Shown: one piece after another, positions 36,871-47,079 of the stretch
Position numbering within the stretch: the first letter of the stretch is position 1
How the letters are laid out: every line of letters begins with the position of its first letter
Source of the DNA: Kappaphycus alvarezii
Taxonomy: Eukaryota; Rhodophyta; Florideophyceae; Gigartinales; Solieriaceae
Direction: 5' to 3'
DNA: 64,000 bases
Assembly (NCBI GenBank): GCA_002205965.3
Contig: NADL03000462.1
Span: 124,001 to 188,000, forward strand
The notes under the pieces: model-generated
Seen by the model: only the letters and a program-made list of their open reading frames with translations
The model's database searches: none
What the model was told of the DNA's origin: nothing
Program-made: the position numbers and the translations under genes

Positions 36871-38090
36871 CTATATTGCTTCCATATTATACGGATATGA
36901 AACTGATCGAATTCCGAGATTGTTTGCACGACCGCCCAGGGAGAAAATTTTGGGTAGTCTAATAATGATGGCCGTAAAGTGCATTGAGTCTGTAGTGCAA
37001 TGCACAGAAACTGCCCTGGAAGGGTGTTGCAGGGGAAGGCCTAAGGCAGTAAGGGGAAAAGCAGTTGTTAACTGTGCAACCACCGGGCGTCCGTTGGACC
37101 CGCTTTCTCCTTAATCCCTGTGAGGGTAGTTGCTCGATGCCTAAAAGGCGGTTGTGGTAGAGACTTTGAAGCGGGGCAAGGAAACGAAGTGTCTAGAAGC
37201 AAGTCAAGTCAAGGGCTGCGATGAAATGAAGTCCACTGTACAGTAACCAAGGGCAAAGCTAAAGAAAGTGAAAAAAGTCCGAGAGACTGAAAGGAAAACA
37301 GGAGAAAGGAAGGTTGGGGAATGTAGGCCGAAGACAAACGAGTGTCACGAGTACCGCATCGGCGAGGGCGTGCGACGGGGCTCTGTAGTGGATATGATCC
37401 TCCCGCAGGGGAAGGAGGTAAGCCTAAGAGGTAGCGTATACAGTCCTCCGCAGAGGGAATGGCGGCCAACCACTGCTCTTGAGATACAGTCCTCTCTGGG
37501 GACGCGATGCCAGAAACGGGCGAAGAAAGGCGCAAAACGCGCGCAAAGGGGAAAAGGAAAAAGGGCAGAAGCCTAAGGGAGGATCACACCAAGAGGCTAC
37601 GAAGGTACCTGATGGAGATGAGGTTAACTATAGTCACAGTCGCTACTTCGCCTTATGTATTGGGGAAAGCGAAAGGTGGGAGCTAACTCCAGAGCCGACA
37701 CTTCGGTGACTGTTTACTTGGCACACCATAGCGACCGAACAATAAATAGTAAGTAATAAGTTAGTCTGTTAGACTGTTGGTGTGTTAGCACACGTGTTTA
37801 AAAGTTAGTGAGTCAATCTAAAATAAATAGTAGGACCAAAGTGGTCCATGGCCTGACCCTACTGGGTCACTGCCACGTAGTCCTGTAAGGAATGTAAAGT
37901 CTAGAATAGTAATCGAATTTCGATTAGCAAATTGGATCATCGATCCCTACTGTAAACCCAAAAGGTCATTGCACTACAGAGTCGCGTGTTTTTCGTGAAA
38001 TTTTCCTTCAACTTCTTTTCTCTCTGAGCGAAAGACATCGAGTTGGCCGAAACTCACACGACCACTAAAACAAGTGGTGTTGTGAGTTCT
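36870..38090. other. G/C-richer block without recognised gene
   Basis: The composition changes sharply at about 36.9 kb. Open frames of 60-108 codons occur on both strands but match nothing I know. Around 37733-37880 there are several small inverted repeats (for example GGACCA-AAG-TGGTCC and TGACCC-TACT-GGGTCA). The block may be a transposon internal region or an LTR; I found no partner copy in the window. Confidence 0.35.
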
Positions 38091-38275
38091 GATCAAAACC
38101 CCACCTGCCCAACGCTGTCGCCCCCCTCGACGTTGCCAATATCGGGACCCCTCACCTTTCCTCCACGACTTCCAACTCTCCTTCGCAACTTCTACCCAAC
38201 TTAACTCGAACCACCATCTCCTTCTCTGCGCGCTCGTGTTGCGGCTTGTCTCTTGGGCTTTGATGGTGCATAAGG
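38090..38275 (+). promoter_or_regulatory. C-rich leader upstream of the 38.3 kb ORF
   Basis: C/T/A-rich and G-poor, similar in style to the leader at 25000-25366. It runs to the ATG at 38276. Confidence 0.35.
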
Positions 38276-38800
38276 ATGATTAAGAAAAACGCCATTTGTG
38301 ACATTGCCGACGATGTCCCGGCAGTGCAGTCAGCTCCAGTACAAGGCGCCGTGTCAGCTGCGGCAGACTGCGCGGCGTCAGCTGGCGTACAATGTATCGC
38401 ATAAGCTGCTGAGCAGAACGCCGCGTCCTCTGCTCAATCCAGCGCCAAGCGAAAGGGCAAGAAAGGCAAAGGAAACGACCGTGCTCTGAAGAAGCTTTGC
38501 GTAGTCGGGTCGGACGCGTCGGTGGTCCTATTGTCTAGCTACGAAACGCATTTTGCGATGTACTGCCGTGGTCGGACGCGTGTCGATCAGAAGGTCCTTA
38601 GCGTAGTATGGAAAGCCGCCTACAAAGGCTACATAAAAGATCAGCACGAGAAAGAAAAGTCACCTGATAATGATTTTGTATTGGAGCCGTTGCCGAAGGA
38701 ATGTACACTGCAAGACGCCTTGCTCAGCGCTCCACAAGACATGGGCACAGGTGTAGCTGATTTTAACAAGAAGGGGTTTGATGAAGCGATAATTGTGTAG
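38276..38800 (+). pseudogene. Unrecognised ORF of 174 codons with one in-frame stop
   Basis: From an ATG at 38276 a single frame runs to a stop at 38798-38800, interrupted only by a TAA at about codon 43. The first part is Ala/Val/Gln-rich (PAVQSAPVQGAVSAAADCAA). The part after the stop has a basic patch (AKRKGKKGKGNDRALKK), then a compact, well-mixed sequence (VVLLSSYETHFAMYCRG, VDQKVLSVVWKAAYKGYI) and an acidic end. I do not recognise it. The C-rich leader and even codon use suggest a host gene that lost its function recently, or a strain variant. A 30-base GT...AG segment spans the stop, but an intron that short would be exceptional. It ends where the Harbinger remnant begins. Confidence 0.45.
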
Positions 38801-38809
38801 ACATGAAGG

Positions 38810-39300
38810 ACGTCGTTGTGAAGCGATGTGCGGTTATAGTTACATACACTGCTCTCACGCCGGAGACCATTTCCGTGCTTGAGATACAAAATGCAAGCTA
38901 GCAGACAATCTGATGGCCTTAGTTTGGGTGGTCCTCCGAATGCAACTCTGTCGGATCCAGAACCATCACGGAGTGCAATTGTAGGACAAAGGAGTTGAGC
39001 TAGAGCTTTAAACTCCGATCCATAAAATCGCGTTATATTCTTGAAGAGTGAGAAATGTCTGGTGCGCAAAAGCATAAGGCGTTCTAGCTTTGGTTCCAGG
39101 GCGTTCACAGAACATTCACCATCGCTCTCCTTGTTCTCGCGCTCGTGTAGATTCATTAGGCCTAGGTTGAACGCACAAGTTGCACTATGGTAGATATTTA
39201 CCGCTGCTTCTGCGATAGGCACCAACATTCCCGGTGGATTTTCAATTTCATCTTCTTCCAAGTTGCTCAAGTTGGGTACGGTGCTGTCATCACCACTCAT
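38810..39300 (-). mobile_element. Harbinger-like transposase remnant, 5' half
   Basis: ATG at 39300, then an acidic N-terminal region and the block TRFYGSEFKALAQLL ... PPKLRPSDCLLACILYLKHGNG, which is the N-terminal part of PIF/Harbinger transposases that precedes the catalytic core. Homology stops at about 38810, and the rest of the open frame (to 38641) merely runs antisense to the ORF at 38276-38800. No catalytic motif is present. It is in the wrong order relative to the 3' half at 46.3-46.9 kb to be one split copy by simple insertion. Confidence 0.6.
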
Positions 39301-40121
39301 ATTGAGCGAGGATGGGCTTGTAGAGAAGGGGCGGGAGGGAGTTGAATTTCTGGACTTTGAGGGAATAGAGGGGCAGAAATGAAGCCTTTCGAGCTATGGC
39401 CTTCGAGGTGTAGGAGGATCGTTTGGAGGTCTTAGATCGCCCCCAGGGTGTAGCAGCCCTCCTGAAAGCGAGAAAACAAAAACTCTGGACACGTGATATG
39501 TTTGATGAATTGTTTATTGATAGGCCTGTTCACGGTCCGAGGACCGTCAGTCCGGATCACGGTCCGATACTATTTGGTGTGGTCTTTCGAAAAATCATGC
39601 GCAGTTGGTTAGGTGTAAAGCATCAAGGCAGATGTTAGGTCCGGTCTCATGCTCGTTATAGACTAACCGGTTCGGTCCATCGGTACTCAGATCAATACCG
39701 GTCCGGTCCTCAGTACTTAAAAAATCCGATCCGGTCCTCAGTAGCCTGCAACTTCCCATGAGGCAACATACCTGCACTCCGATGAAACCATCAACCTGGA
39801 CTTCCGGGAAAACGGTGAACTCCTGCCCAGAGATTGGGTAGCCCGACAAAATTCTGCACTTCATTGGTGCAAGACATTTCATGTAGCTCCTCAGTCCCCA
39901 ACTTATATCGCTGATATACGCAGGTCATTTTATACGTACAATCACAATAACGGTCTAAATAACTAATTCACACCTCCTCCTACGTACTGATCCATGTTCA
40001 ACTATCCATTCAGCTTCCCCCTTTCCCCACTGGTCAACCGTATCTCCATTGAGAACCCCTTCTCACCCATTTCTCCTTTTTTTATCCATCCAAGCCACAT
40101 TTTGATAACCCTATCTCAAAC
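39301..40121. other. Spacer with GGTCCG-rich patch
   Basis: Between about 39525 and 39745 the words GGTCCG, CCGGTCC and GGACCG recur at least ten times. A weaker patch lies near 43895-44040. Such CG-containing clusters are known as subterminal repeats of many hAT elements, and the hAT transposase lies between the patches. Confidence 0.45.
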
Positions 40122-41916
40122 ATGGCAAGCCAATCAAGCACCACTCTTCCTCAAACCTCTCACAGTACTTCCGATTCTCAGGTTGCTGCGGCACGGAAGA
40201 AACGCAAACCTACAAGTGATGTTTGGGAGTACTACAAGAATCGATTTGAAGGGGGAGTTGTCGTGATAAAATGTGTGCTATGTTCTACGAAAACATTCAG
40301 TTTCAATAGCTCAACGAGCACGCTGATGAGGCATGCAAAAAAGCATGGGTATCTTTGTTCCACTAATCAGACCAAACTGGACTACTTAGGAGGTATCATC
40401 AAAACAAATCCCATGTCTCAAAAGAAAAAGAACTTTCGATTTGCTAAGAAACTCGTTAAGTGGATAAGCCTGGATAATCTCAAGTACGCAACCGTTTTCG
40501 GTTGTGGAAAAGAAAACGGTCAATGAAATGATTTCTTATCTCGATCCAGATGTACAAGTGCTTTCCCGAACCACTATTCAACGTCACGTTAGTCAGGAGA
40601 AAGAAGAAATGATGGTGCATACAAAACGCAAACAAAACGCCTTGAAAAATTCAAAATCAAAAGTTGCTCCAACTGCTGAAGCTTGGAGTTCCGTTTCTAC
40701 GAAGGGGTACTTATGTGTTACTGGTCAATTTATTGGCTCTAGCTGGACTTAAAAGCCTTGTCTTGGGGTTTGTTAGATTTAACACGCCGCACACCGCCGA
40801 AGCCTTTGCTACCTGTGTCGAAGAAATTATCGACAAGTGGGGGCTACACACAAAAATATCAGCCGTCACAACCGGTAGCTCTAGTAATGTGGTTGCTGGA
40901 ATGACCATATTGAAGAGACGCCTTCGAATCACGCAGGAGCAAAGAATCAATGATGTGCAACACGTACGTTGCCTAGCCCATGTTGTTAACCTTGCTGTTA
41001 AGGACTGCTTTAAGGAAGTTTACTCCGAAATCGCTGCCATAAGAAGTGCAATTTCGTCAATAAGAGCTTCACCCAAACGACGGGACAATTTTTGAAATAT
41101 TTTTTATTGAGCTTGGACAATAAAAAATTCCCCTTTCCTCCCTTTCCTCCCTAGGCTGCGAGACTAGATGTTCTTCCTCATTTACAATGATAAGAACTGC
41201 GCATAAGGCACCCAATGTTCTGAATGCAGTCATGTACCGTGTTACTGATTTAAATACATCAGTTATCTTGGGATCGCGCGTACGCCATATACGAATTCCT
41301 ATCAACCGCAGCCACAGTCACGGAGGCATCTTCTGGGCAGAGCTACGTTACGTTGAGTTTAAGTGTGATGGCTTTTCTTTTGCTAGTTCAGAGGTGTGAG
41401 TCATTTACAGGAAGGACGGGTAACATGTTGCAACCCATTGCAAACATCATGCTTGCAAAGCTAGAGAAGTGCAGGCCATGTGTTCTCTCAAGGGTCGCGA
41501 ATCTGGCGAAGGTCCTAGACCCGCGATTCGAAAATGTTGTTTTAGAGGACGATCATGTGCTTAGGCAGCATTTTTTGTAACAGAGCAGCACAAATAGAGC
41601 GGAAAATCTTGCCTATGGCTCTGGAGTTGGGCAAACTGCTGAAAGTCTGGTTTCTAGTACCCGTCCCTTCAAGTCTCTAATGAGTATAGTTCTGGAACAA
41701 GAGCGAGGGCCAATTGGCGGTCGCTTCGATGAGACCGCAAGAGTTTTGTCCGCAAATGCAACTGGAGATCGCCACACCGATGTTCTGAAGTGGTGGCAAA
41801 CTAATGAGAAAAGGTTTCCAAACATTGCTCAATCTGCAATGGACAAATTGGAAATACAGGAAACGTCAGTGCCATGTGAATCTATATATCTATATCGTTT
41901 CTGCAAGTATGGGTAG
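40122..41916 (+). mobile_element. hAT-family transposase remnant
   Basis: ATG at 40122. A BED zinc finger comes first: KCVLC near 40269-40283 and RHAKKHGY near 40329-40352. Then LVKWISLDN, a AEAWSSVSTKGYLCVTGQFI block near 40676-40735 (start of the RNase H-like catalytic core), the SAVTTGSSSNVVAGM and VRCLAHVVNLAVKDCF blocks near 40860-41015, VLSRVANLAKVLDPRF near 41480-41530, and the C-terminal dimerisation signature DVLKWWQTNEKRFPNIAQSA with TSVPCES near 41780-41885. The order is that of complete hAT transposases (about 600-650 residues). There are at least four frame shifts and several stops, so it is inactive. The C-terminal end after TSVPCES is degraded. Confidence 0.88.
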
Positions 41917-42405
41917 CTAATTGGACGAATCTATCACTACATCCATTTTACTTCGATCGTAGTAACACTTTCGAAGTGATTTGAGGAACTCATAGGGCTC
42001 TTGTAGTTGATTTGCTATGTTTCATTAAAGTATTGTTTTCCCCCTTGAATATTAACACCTCTACCCCCGCATTGATCATCTCATGTAGACTCGGATCAAT
42101 ATCTACCCCACCCTATCACCTGCGGAGTGCAGAAGGGGGATTAAACCAAGATTCATGCTCAATCAAGACATCGTCCAACAATCATAATAGTGCAATTGCC
42201 CATGAGGAAGGATCACAAGTCGCGTCTGCCTTCCGAAGAGGATTAAAAATGTGTGGCTCATTACAGCCTAGTAGATGAAGTCAATTGACTAGAATTTTTC
42301 TTAGCGTACATCGATTCAGGCATTGCAGCACTTCCATGTGATATCCAAATCCCACGTATGTACTGGCTTAGTTAGGGATCTACGTTTTGGGTTTTGGGAA
42401 ATAAA
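41917..42405. other. Spacer, nothing recognised
   Basis: No domain or repeat supported. Confidence 0.4.
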
Positions 42406-42407
42406 TT

Positions 42408-42875
42408 GTGCTGTGTTTGTTGGACTTCCAGCCTTTTTGGCAGGATAAAGAGTATTTGAAAAAGTACTGCGATAGATTGGCGGGCGTTGTGGAGAAAAAT
42501 GAAGGTTTATCGGTCACCATGTCGAAAAAGTTTTATGGTGATACGCAGTTTTTCGCAAAGACGCCATTGCATGCAAATATTCATAATAGTCAAACGGTCA
42601 TGACAGAACTCTTTCCTAAGTTTAGAGAAAATACGGATCTTTATTCTAACATCATGCGCGAAATAGAACCAGATAATAGCAAAAGAAAGCGTTGAAAGTG
42701 TAGCGCAACTGCAGAAAGAAAATGATCAATGCTCCGCCGAGAGAGATCTCGCTGTGGGGTTTTTTAGTGCTTACTCAGTACTTGAATGGGCTAAATAAAT
42801 TACAGACGAACTCAACGTCTCAGATGAAGTGCTCTTACCCGAAGAGCCAAAAGAGAAGACGATAGAGGCATAAAT
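42408..42875 (+). pseudogene. Decayed coding-like region, unrecognised
   Basis: A plus-strand open frame without ATG (42408-42695) contains WQDKEYLKKYCDRLAGVVEKNEG and is followed in another frame by a segment with VAQLQKENDQCSAERDLAVGFF and an acidic end near 42870. Amino-acid use looks protein-like and the second part could form a coiled coil. I know no family. It may be the accessory gene of a transposon or a dead host gene. Confidence 0.3.
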
Positions 42876-42879
42876 GGTA

Positions 42880-44200
42880 TATGCCACCCCATTTACAGGG
42901 ATTCGATTTGAAATTTGCAGACCTACGTGCCCCGCTGCATATCATAAAGATATATCACTTGAGATGAAGAGAAGGATATTGAACTATAGGACGGGAAAGT
43001 AAAAACATTGGCGAAACAGTGAATCAGACGTTTGCCGAATTCAAAACTGAATACCAGGCAGCAGTAAGTAAAAGAGAATGAAGGCGCTAGTGAGGAAGGA
43101 AAACATCACATGATGACTTCGAATAAAATTGTTAAATTAGAAAATGAAAAGTATAGTGAAGAACATACTTTGAGGAAAAGAAAAGGCTTAGTTACTACAT
43201 AAAAAATGAATCTGTGGGCCATGTTGGGAGTTTACAGGGCGGTGGGGGTGTTTGGTATGAATTGTAGCGGCAGGGAATGGAGACAGCCGAATCAGCAAAA
43301 GAATGGATTTGGAATGATTTACAAAGGTAGATAGAGGTGAATCGGTCGTGGGAACGAGAGCTGAACGGTAAATTCCAAATTTTCTCATTATGGTCTGTTT
43401 ATGTGCACTTGTAGTTAGTTATTCACCTTGGAGAGCTCCGTGTTGAAATTATATGGTGAAGAAACAAGCTAGGGGAATACGAAAGAGAACGAACGGTAGT
43501 ATTTCGGTTGAGAACATACAAGGGGGGCGTTTCGGGAGGTGAAAAAGGAGAGAAAGAGTGGGATAAAGGAGGGGTGGGGGGAGCATCCGCAATGAAAAAG
43601 ATTATCAACTAGAGTGGTGTTGCTAGAACCCGCTGTGTGGAGAAAACGAACGGCGGGGGCTTGGTGGGGGAGATTAGAAGAAGGAGTCTGGAGGCAGACA
43701 TGATGGGGATCTATAGAGATTGCGAGAAGTGGGAAGCGGAAAGCCAGATGGAAGTAGATGCTAAAGACTTCTTGACAATGTTCCCTAGCAAGTGAGGAGC
43801 AGGAAGAGCGTGAAGTTTACGATCACGCTCCGGTTGTGTGTAAAGTTTTCATACCCCCGTACAGTATTACAGATGTCATGAAATGTTACTCGTACTGCGT
43901 AGTGTGGTTCGATCCCGCAATAAGGGGACCATGGTTCGGTCCAGTCTACAATTCGAGCCCTAACGTCCAGTCTCTCGTAGGAAACGAGTTTTTCAACTTG
44001 GTCCTTGCAATGTGTCGCTAAACTCAGTCTGGTCCGCTGCTGTATGAAAAACAGGAGGTTTAGTCTCAATTTTTCTGAAATTTTTGCAGTTCAGCCCAGC
44101 AGGGGCCTTTTTTTATCGTTCTGGGCAGAATGATCCTGAGCGGTTCGTTGATTTTCTTCCTTGCATCGCTAGCGGGCACTTTACTTAGTTATCGGAGCGT
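42880..44200. other. Purine-rich spacer
   Basis: From about 43240 to 43790 the plus strand is strongly purine-rich (G and A), with open frames only on the pyrimidine-rich complement, which are likely artefacts of that bias. No gene recognised. Confidence 0.45.
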
Positions 44201-44218
44201 TTGTTTTTGTTTTCTACA

Positions 44219-44695
44219 GTTGCATGCTATGGCACTGCATTTGTCGATACAGAATTTGTAGAACTGACAACGAAGATGGTTGGAAATGTTGACGTTGTTG
44301 GCTACGAGGAAGGATTCCTCGGTTCGGATGAGGCAATTTATGATATACCGACTATCTCCGCAGGTGGTAGCAGCTCATCTGCAAAGCGGAAAACAACCGA
44401 TGACCGCTTATTGACGACAAAGCTGATAGAAGGCTTTACGGGTACTCTTTCAGGTTTGGCCGACATTATAACCAAACAAAATAATGATGTAGAAAGCAAG
44501 AGAGAATTTAAGCGGCAAAGGGAGAGGAACCAGATAGCTCGGGACATCAACGACACTGTCCGAGCGATCCATTATTTGGAACGAAATGAAATCGCCAGCA
44601 CCGAGGAAAAAGAGACTATAGAAATATGCAGTGCTAATTTGCGGGGTCTACGCGATGAATTCAAAAAATGCAGACAAGCAGCAGAGAAAAAATAG
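44219..44695 (+). CDS. Unrecognised ORF, coiled-coil C-terminus, possible last exon
   Basis: A plus-strand frame is open from a TTTTCTACAG acceptor-like site (ending at 44218) to a stop at 44693-44695. Its first ATG is at 44276, giving 139 residues. It has an acidic N-terminus (VVGYEEGFLGSDEAIYD), a short Ser-rich linker with a basic patch (SSSSAKRKTTDD), then a long charged helix-forming region (REFKRQRERNQIARDIND onward) likely to form a coiled coil. No domain recognised. The ORF ends 8 bases before a foldback repeat with tandem units, so it could be a transposon accessory protein with the repeat as element end, or a host exon with a 3' structure. Confidence 0.4.
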   Translation, partial: VACYGTAFVDTEFVELTTKMVGNVDVVGYEEGFLGSDEAIYDIPTISAGGSSSSAKRKTTDDRLLTTKLIEGFTGTLSGLADIITKQNNDVESKREFKRQRERNQIARDINDTVRAIHYLERNEIASTEEKETIEICSANLRGLRDEFKKCRQAAEKK

Positions 44696-44703
44696 TCCCT
44701 ACT

Positions 44704-44856
44704 GCAGATATCCGACTACCTCTGATGAATACAGTTTTCTGCCGAGCTTGAAGGTTTTCTGCCGAGCTGAAAGGTTTTCTGCCGAGCTTAAAGGCTTTCT
44801 CCCGAGCTTAAAATGCTCGCCAGAAAACTCTATTCATCAGAAGTAGTCGAATATGC
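44704..44856. repeat. Foldback element with four 20-base tandem units
   Basis: Inverted arms at 44704-44741 and 44821-44856 share CGACTAC-TCTGATGAATA-AGTTTTCT with a few mismatches. Between and overlapping the left arm are four tandem 20-base units beginning at 44734, 44754, 44774 and 44794, each close to GTTTTCTGCCGAGCTTAAAG. The whole forms a large potential stem. It could be a MITE or foldback transposon, or an element end. Confidence 0.85.
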
Positions 44857-45776
44857 AAGTGCAATACTGTTGCTTGGTATAGGCTTAGGTCTCAGCACTC
44901 ATGAAGAGCCCTGCTCCCACTCATTCTCTTGCAAGCATGATAAATGCCAATGTACTGACCGAGAGGAATTTCGTGTGTCAAAATGACGCTGTCAGCAATG
45001 TAGCTTCGCCAATGTGGCTTCATCGTGGAGGCGTGTTTTTTCGGTATTTTAAAGCGGAGTCAGGATGTGGCTGAAATGAAACAAGCGAGGGTATTTGAGC
45101 CAGTGCGGGAAGCGGCGGCGGGAGATTGCGCATCTAACAGACAGAGGTACAGCACAGCGATTTTGCACCAAGTTTTTGCATTCGCAGCCGAGCAAGGTGT
45201 CGGCGTTGTCGTCGGTGTAAGTTTGGTGGTGTGGCTTCGGCATGGCAGTGAGGCGATTCGATGTGTTGAATAGGAGTCGGGAATAGGTCGACGTAAGGCA
45301 GGAGAGGGTGCTTGAGTCTGTGCTGGAAGCGGCGGCTGGTATTAGGCGAGGGGGGAAGGTTGTTTAGGGATTGGGGGTATGGCCGGATAGGTCATCGACG
45401 GTGAGAGCGGAGGAGGCATCAGTGGCGACGGATGAGTCACGAGGGACGGGGAAGCAAAGGTTCATTGCAGCGGACTGGGTGAGCATGAAGGTGAGTTTGA
45501 GGAGCGTGATCGTTACCGTGTGTCGGCTGAATTTGAGGGGCGGTTGGCATGGGAGCAACCCGGTTTGAATGAATTGAATGGTAGGGGCAGAATCTTTGAC
45601 TTTGATGGAGTTGCGAGGAGCGTGGCGACGGTCGTTAGAAATCTTGGCCAGGGCCTTGCGAGATGCAATGAGAATGACGCTGAAGGCTGTGCGTCGCTGA
45701 AGGGTTCTCGTCGCTTAGAGCTTAGCGTCGCTGGGGACTTGTTGGGAGTTGAGAGGATCATGGTTTTTCACCTCTT

Positions 45777-45813
45777 CCAGGGGCACGGCACAGCCACTGT
45801 GCCGTGCCCTTGG
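45777..45813. repeat. 17-bp hairpin with 3-base loop
   Basis: CCAGGGGCACGGCACAG, loop CCA, then the reverse complement with a single G-T pair. It is followed after 9 bases by a second hairpin. Confidence 0.88.
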
Positions 45814-45822
45814 CCTCTTAAC

Positions 45823-45839
45823 ACTAGGTTCCACCTAGT
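45823..45839. repeat. 7-bp hairpin with 3-base loop
   Basis: ACTAGGT, loop TCC, ACCTAGT; directly downstream of the larger hairpin. Confidence 0.75.
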
Positions 45840-46338
45840 AGTCAAAGATACAGCACAAAGATTGCGCACCAAGTGTGAGCTTTGGCGGGCGAGCGAGGGG
45901 ACGGCGCGTTCGGCGGTGTAAGTTTGGCGGTGTTGCTTCGGCGAGGCAGTAGTGCGTTTTGATTTTCTGAAGCGGAGCCGGGAAGGGGGTCATGGAAAGG
46001 CAGAAGAGGGTGCTTGATTCTGTATGGGAAGTGGCGACGGGTCTAGGTCGCTGGGCGAAGATGCTTAATCCTCGGCGGTATGTCCGAAAGGGTCTCGGCC
46101 GGTGGGAGCGGGGCAAGCATCAGTGGAGGCGGGTGAATCACGAGTGACGGGAGGCAGAGGTTAATGGACGGTGTAGACTGCGGCTGTGAGCTAGCTGTTA
46201 TTGCAGAAGTGCTAAGGGCATTGGCAGAAATAGGTATGCGAGTGGTGGTGACAGCTAAAGATGGTCCGGAGTGTTTACTAGCTGAAAAAATCAGTGCAGA
46301 TGAGCTCTCACCATAGAGGGTCTTTGTGCTCCACTTCT

Positions 46339-46860
46339 TCAGACAATATCAATCAACCAAGCCCTCTTTGAGTCGTCCTGTGTGAGATTCTCAACCGCAG
46401 ATATCGTGCCATTTGAAGAAAAGACATCAACAAACACGCAGTGGGCGTCTTTATACCACACTACGCTCTCGCAGTACAGTGCCTGCATATCGTCTTCATC
46501 TCGCTCATAGACCTTTTTGGGTGCATTATCGATGCAAAAGTTGTGAAGCTTCATAATGATTGCGATCACTCGTGTTGACTTGGCCAAATCAAAAGGCAAA
46601 GGCTTGGAGAGGATACTACATCTTGCGACTATTATTCCGAATGCCTGCTCTACATGCATGCGCAATGACGACAAAAAAAGTTAAAATCATCTTCATGCTC
46701 AGTAGCCTCGCTGGCACAGGTGTGATTAGAATATTACTGCATACGTACGCTTCGTCTCCCGCAATCCAAAACATGTCGGAGAGTCTGCCCTGTCCGAATT
46801 AATGTGCAAGGCTTGAAACGCTATGTGCTAGGGCATCATGGGTGGAACCTAGGCAACGCG
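46339..46860 (-). mobile_element. Harbinger-like transposase remnant, 3' half
   Basis: Minus-strand blocks: DMFWIAGDEAYVCSNIL near 46775-46725 (third acidic motif, GDEAY), MSSLRMHVEQAFGIIVAR near 46674-46620 (the R-x-x-VE-x-x-FG signature with the conserved Glu), then a LHNFCIDNA block near 46540-46510, which ends the core in this family. The 5' half is missing. A frame shift separates the GDEAY block from the VEQAFG block. It is a different subfamily from the 5.0-6.3 kb copy. Confidence 0.75.
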
Positions 46861-47079
46861 CAGAGTAGCAGGGAAAGCGGTATTTGGAATCGACAAGGGC
46901 CTGAAAGGGTAGCGCATGAAAACCTTTCCTGTTGTAAAAGCTGCTTACTTGGGCTTGCTTCTGCCGTTTTTTGACCTTCTGCCCACCTGTAATAAGACAT
47001 TCTAGCACATATGCACAAAGAAACCTGACGCACGCTCAGTCTGTCTGACAATCCTTCATCCACCTCCCCTAGTCGTCTT

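Larger units (their letters stand above)
45438..45921 (+). pseudogene. Open frame of about 160 codons between the duplicated units, unrecognised
   Basis: The frame has no ATG at its start (first usable codon is GTG at 45520), so it is either an internal exon or a remnant. It contains RYRVSAEFEGRLAWEQPG and RIFDFDGVARSVATVVRNLG, which look protein-like. I know no family. The 3' part runs through two hairpins and into the second duplicated unit, which suggests that the open frame continues there by chance. Confidence 0.3.
44880..46170. repeat. Degenerate local duplication (about 320-base unit, two copies, plus inner repeats)
   Basis: 45146-45473 and 45849-46170 align in direct orientation: both start with a TACAGCAC block, then GCACCAAGT, GTGTAAGTTTGG, GAGGGTGCTTGA, CATCAGTGG and GGTTCATTG/GGTTAATGG-like ends, offset by about 703 bases. 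A shorter unit (GGAGTC-GG ... GAGGGT-TTGA ... GGAAG-GGCG) also occurs once more upstream near 45055-45125. The copies have diverged by many changes, so the duplication is old. Confidence 0.65.

Noticed and set aside
43423-43608. Minus-strand ORF, Pro/Ser-rich
   Set aside because: Product of the strong purine bias of the plus strand; no start context or signature.
43903-43925. GTTCGATCCC, similar to a tRNA T-arm
   Set aside because: A five-pair stem can be drawn, but there is no matching acceptor or anticodon arm upstream.
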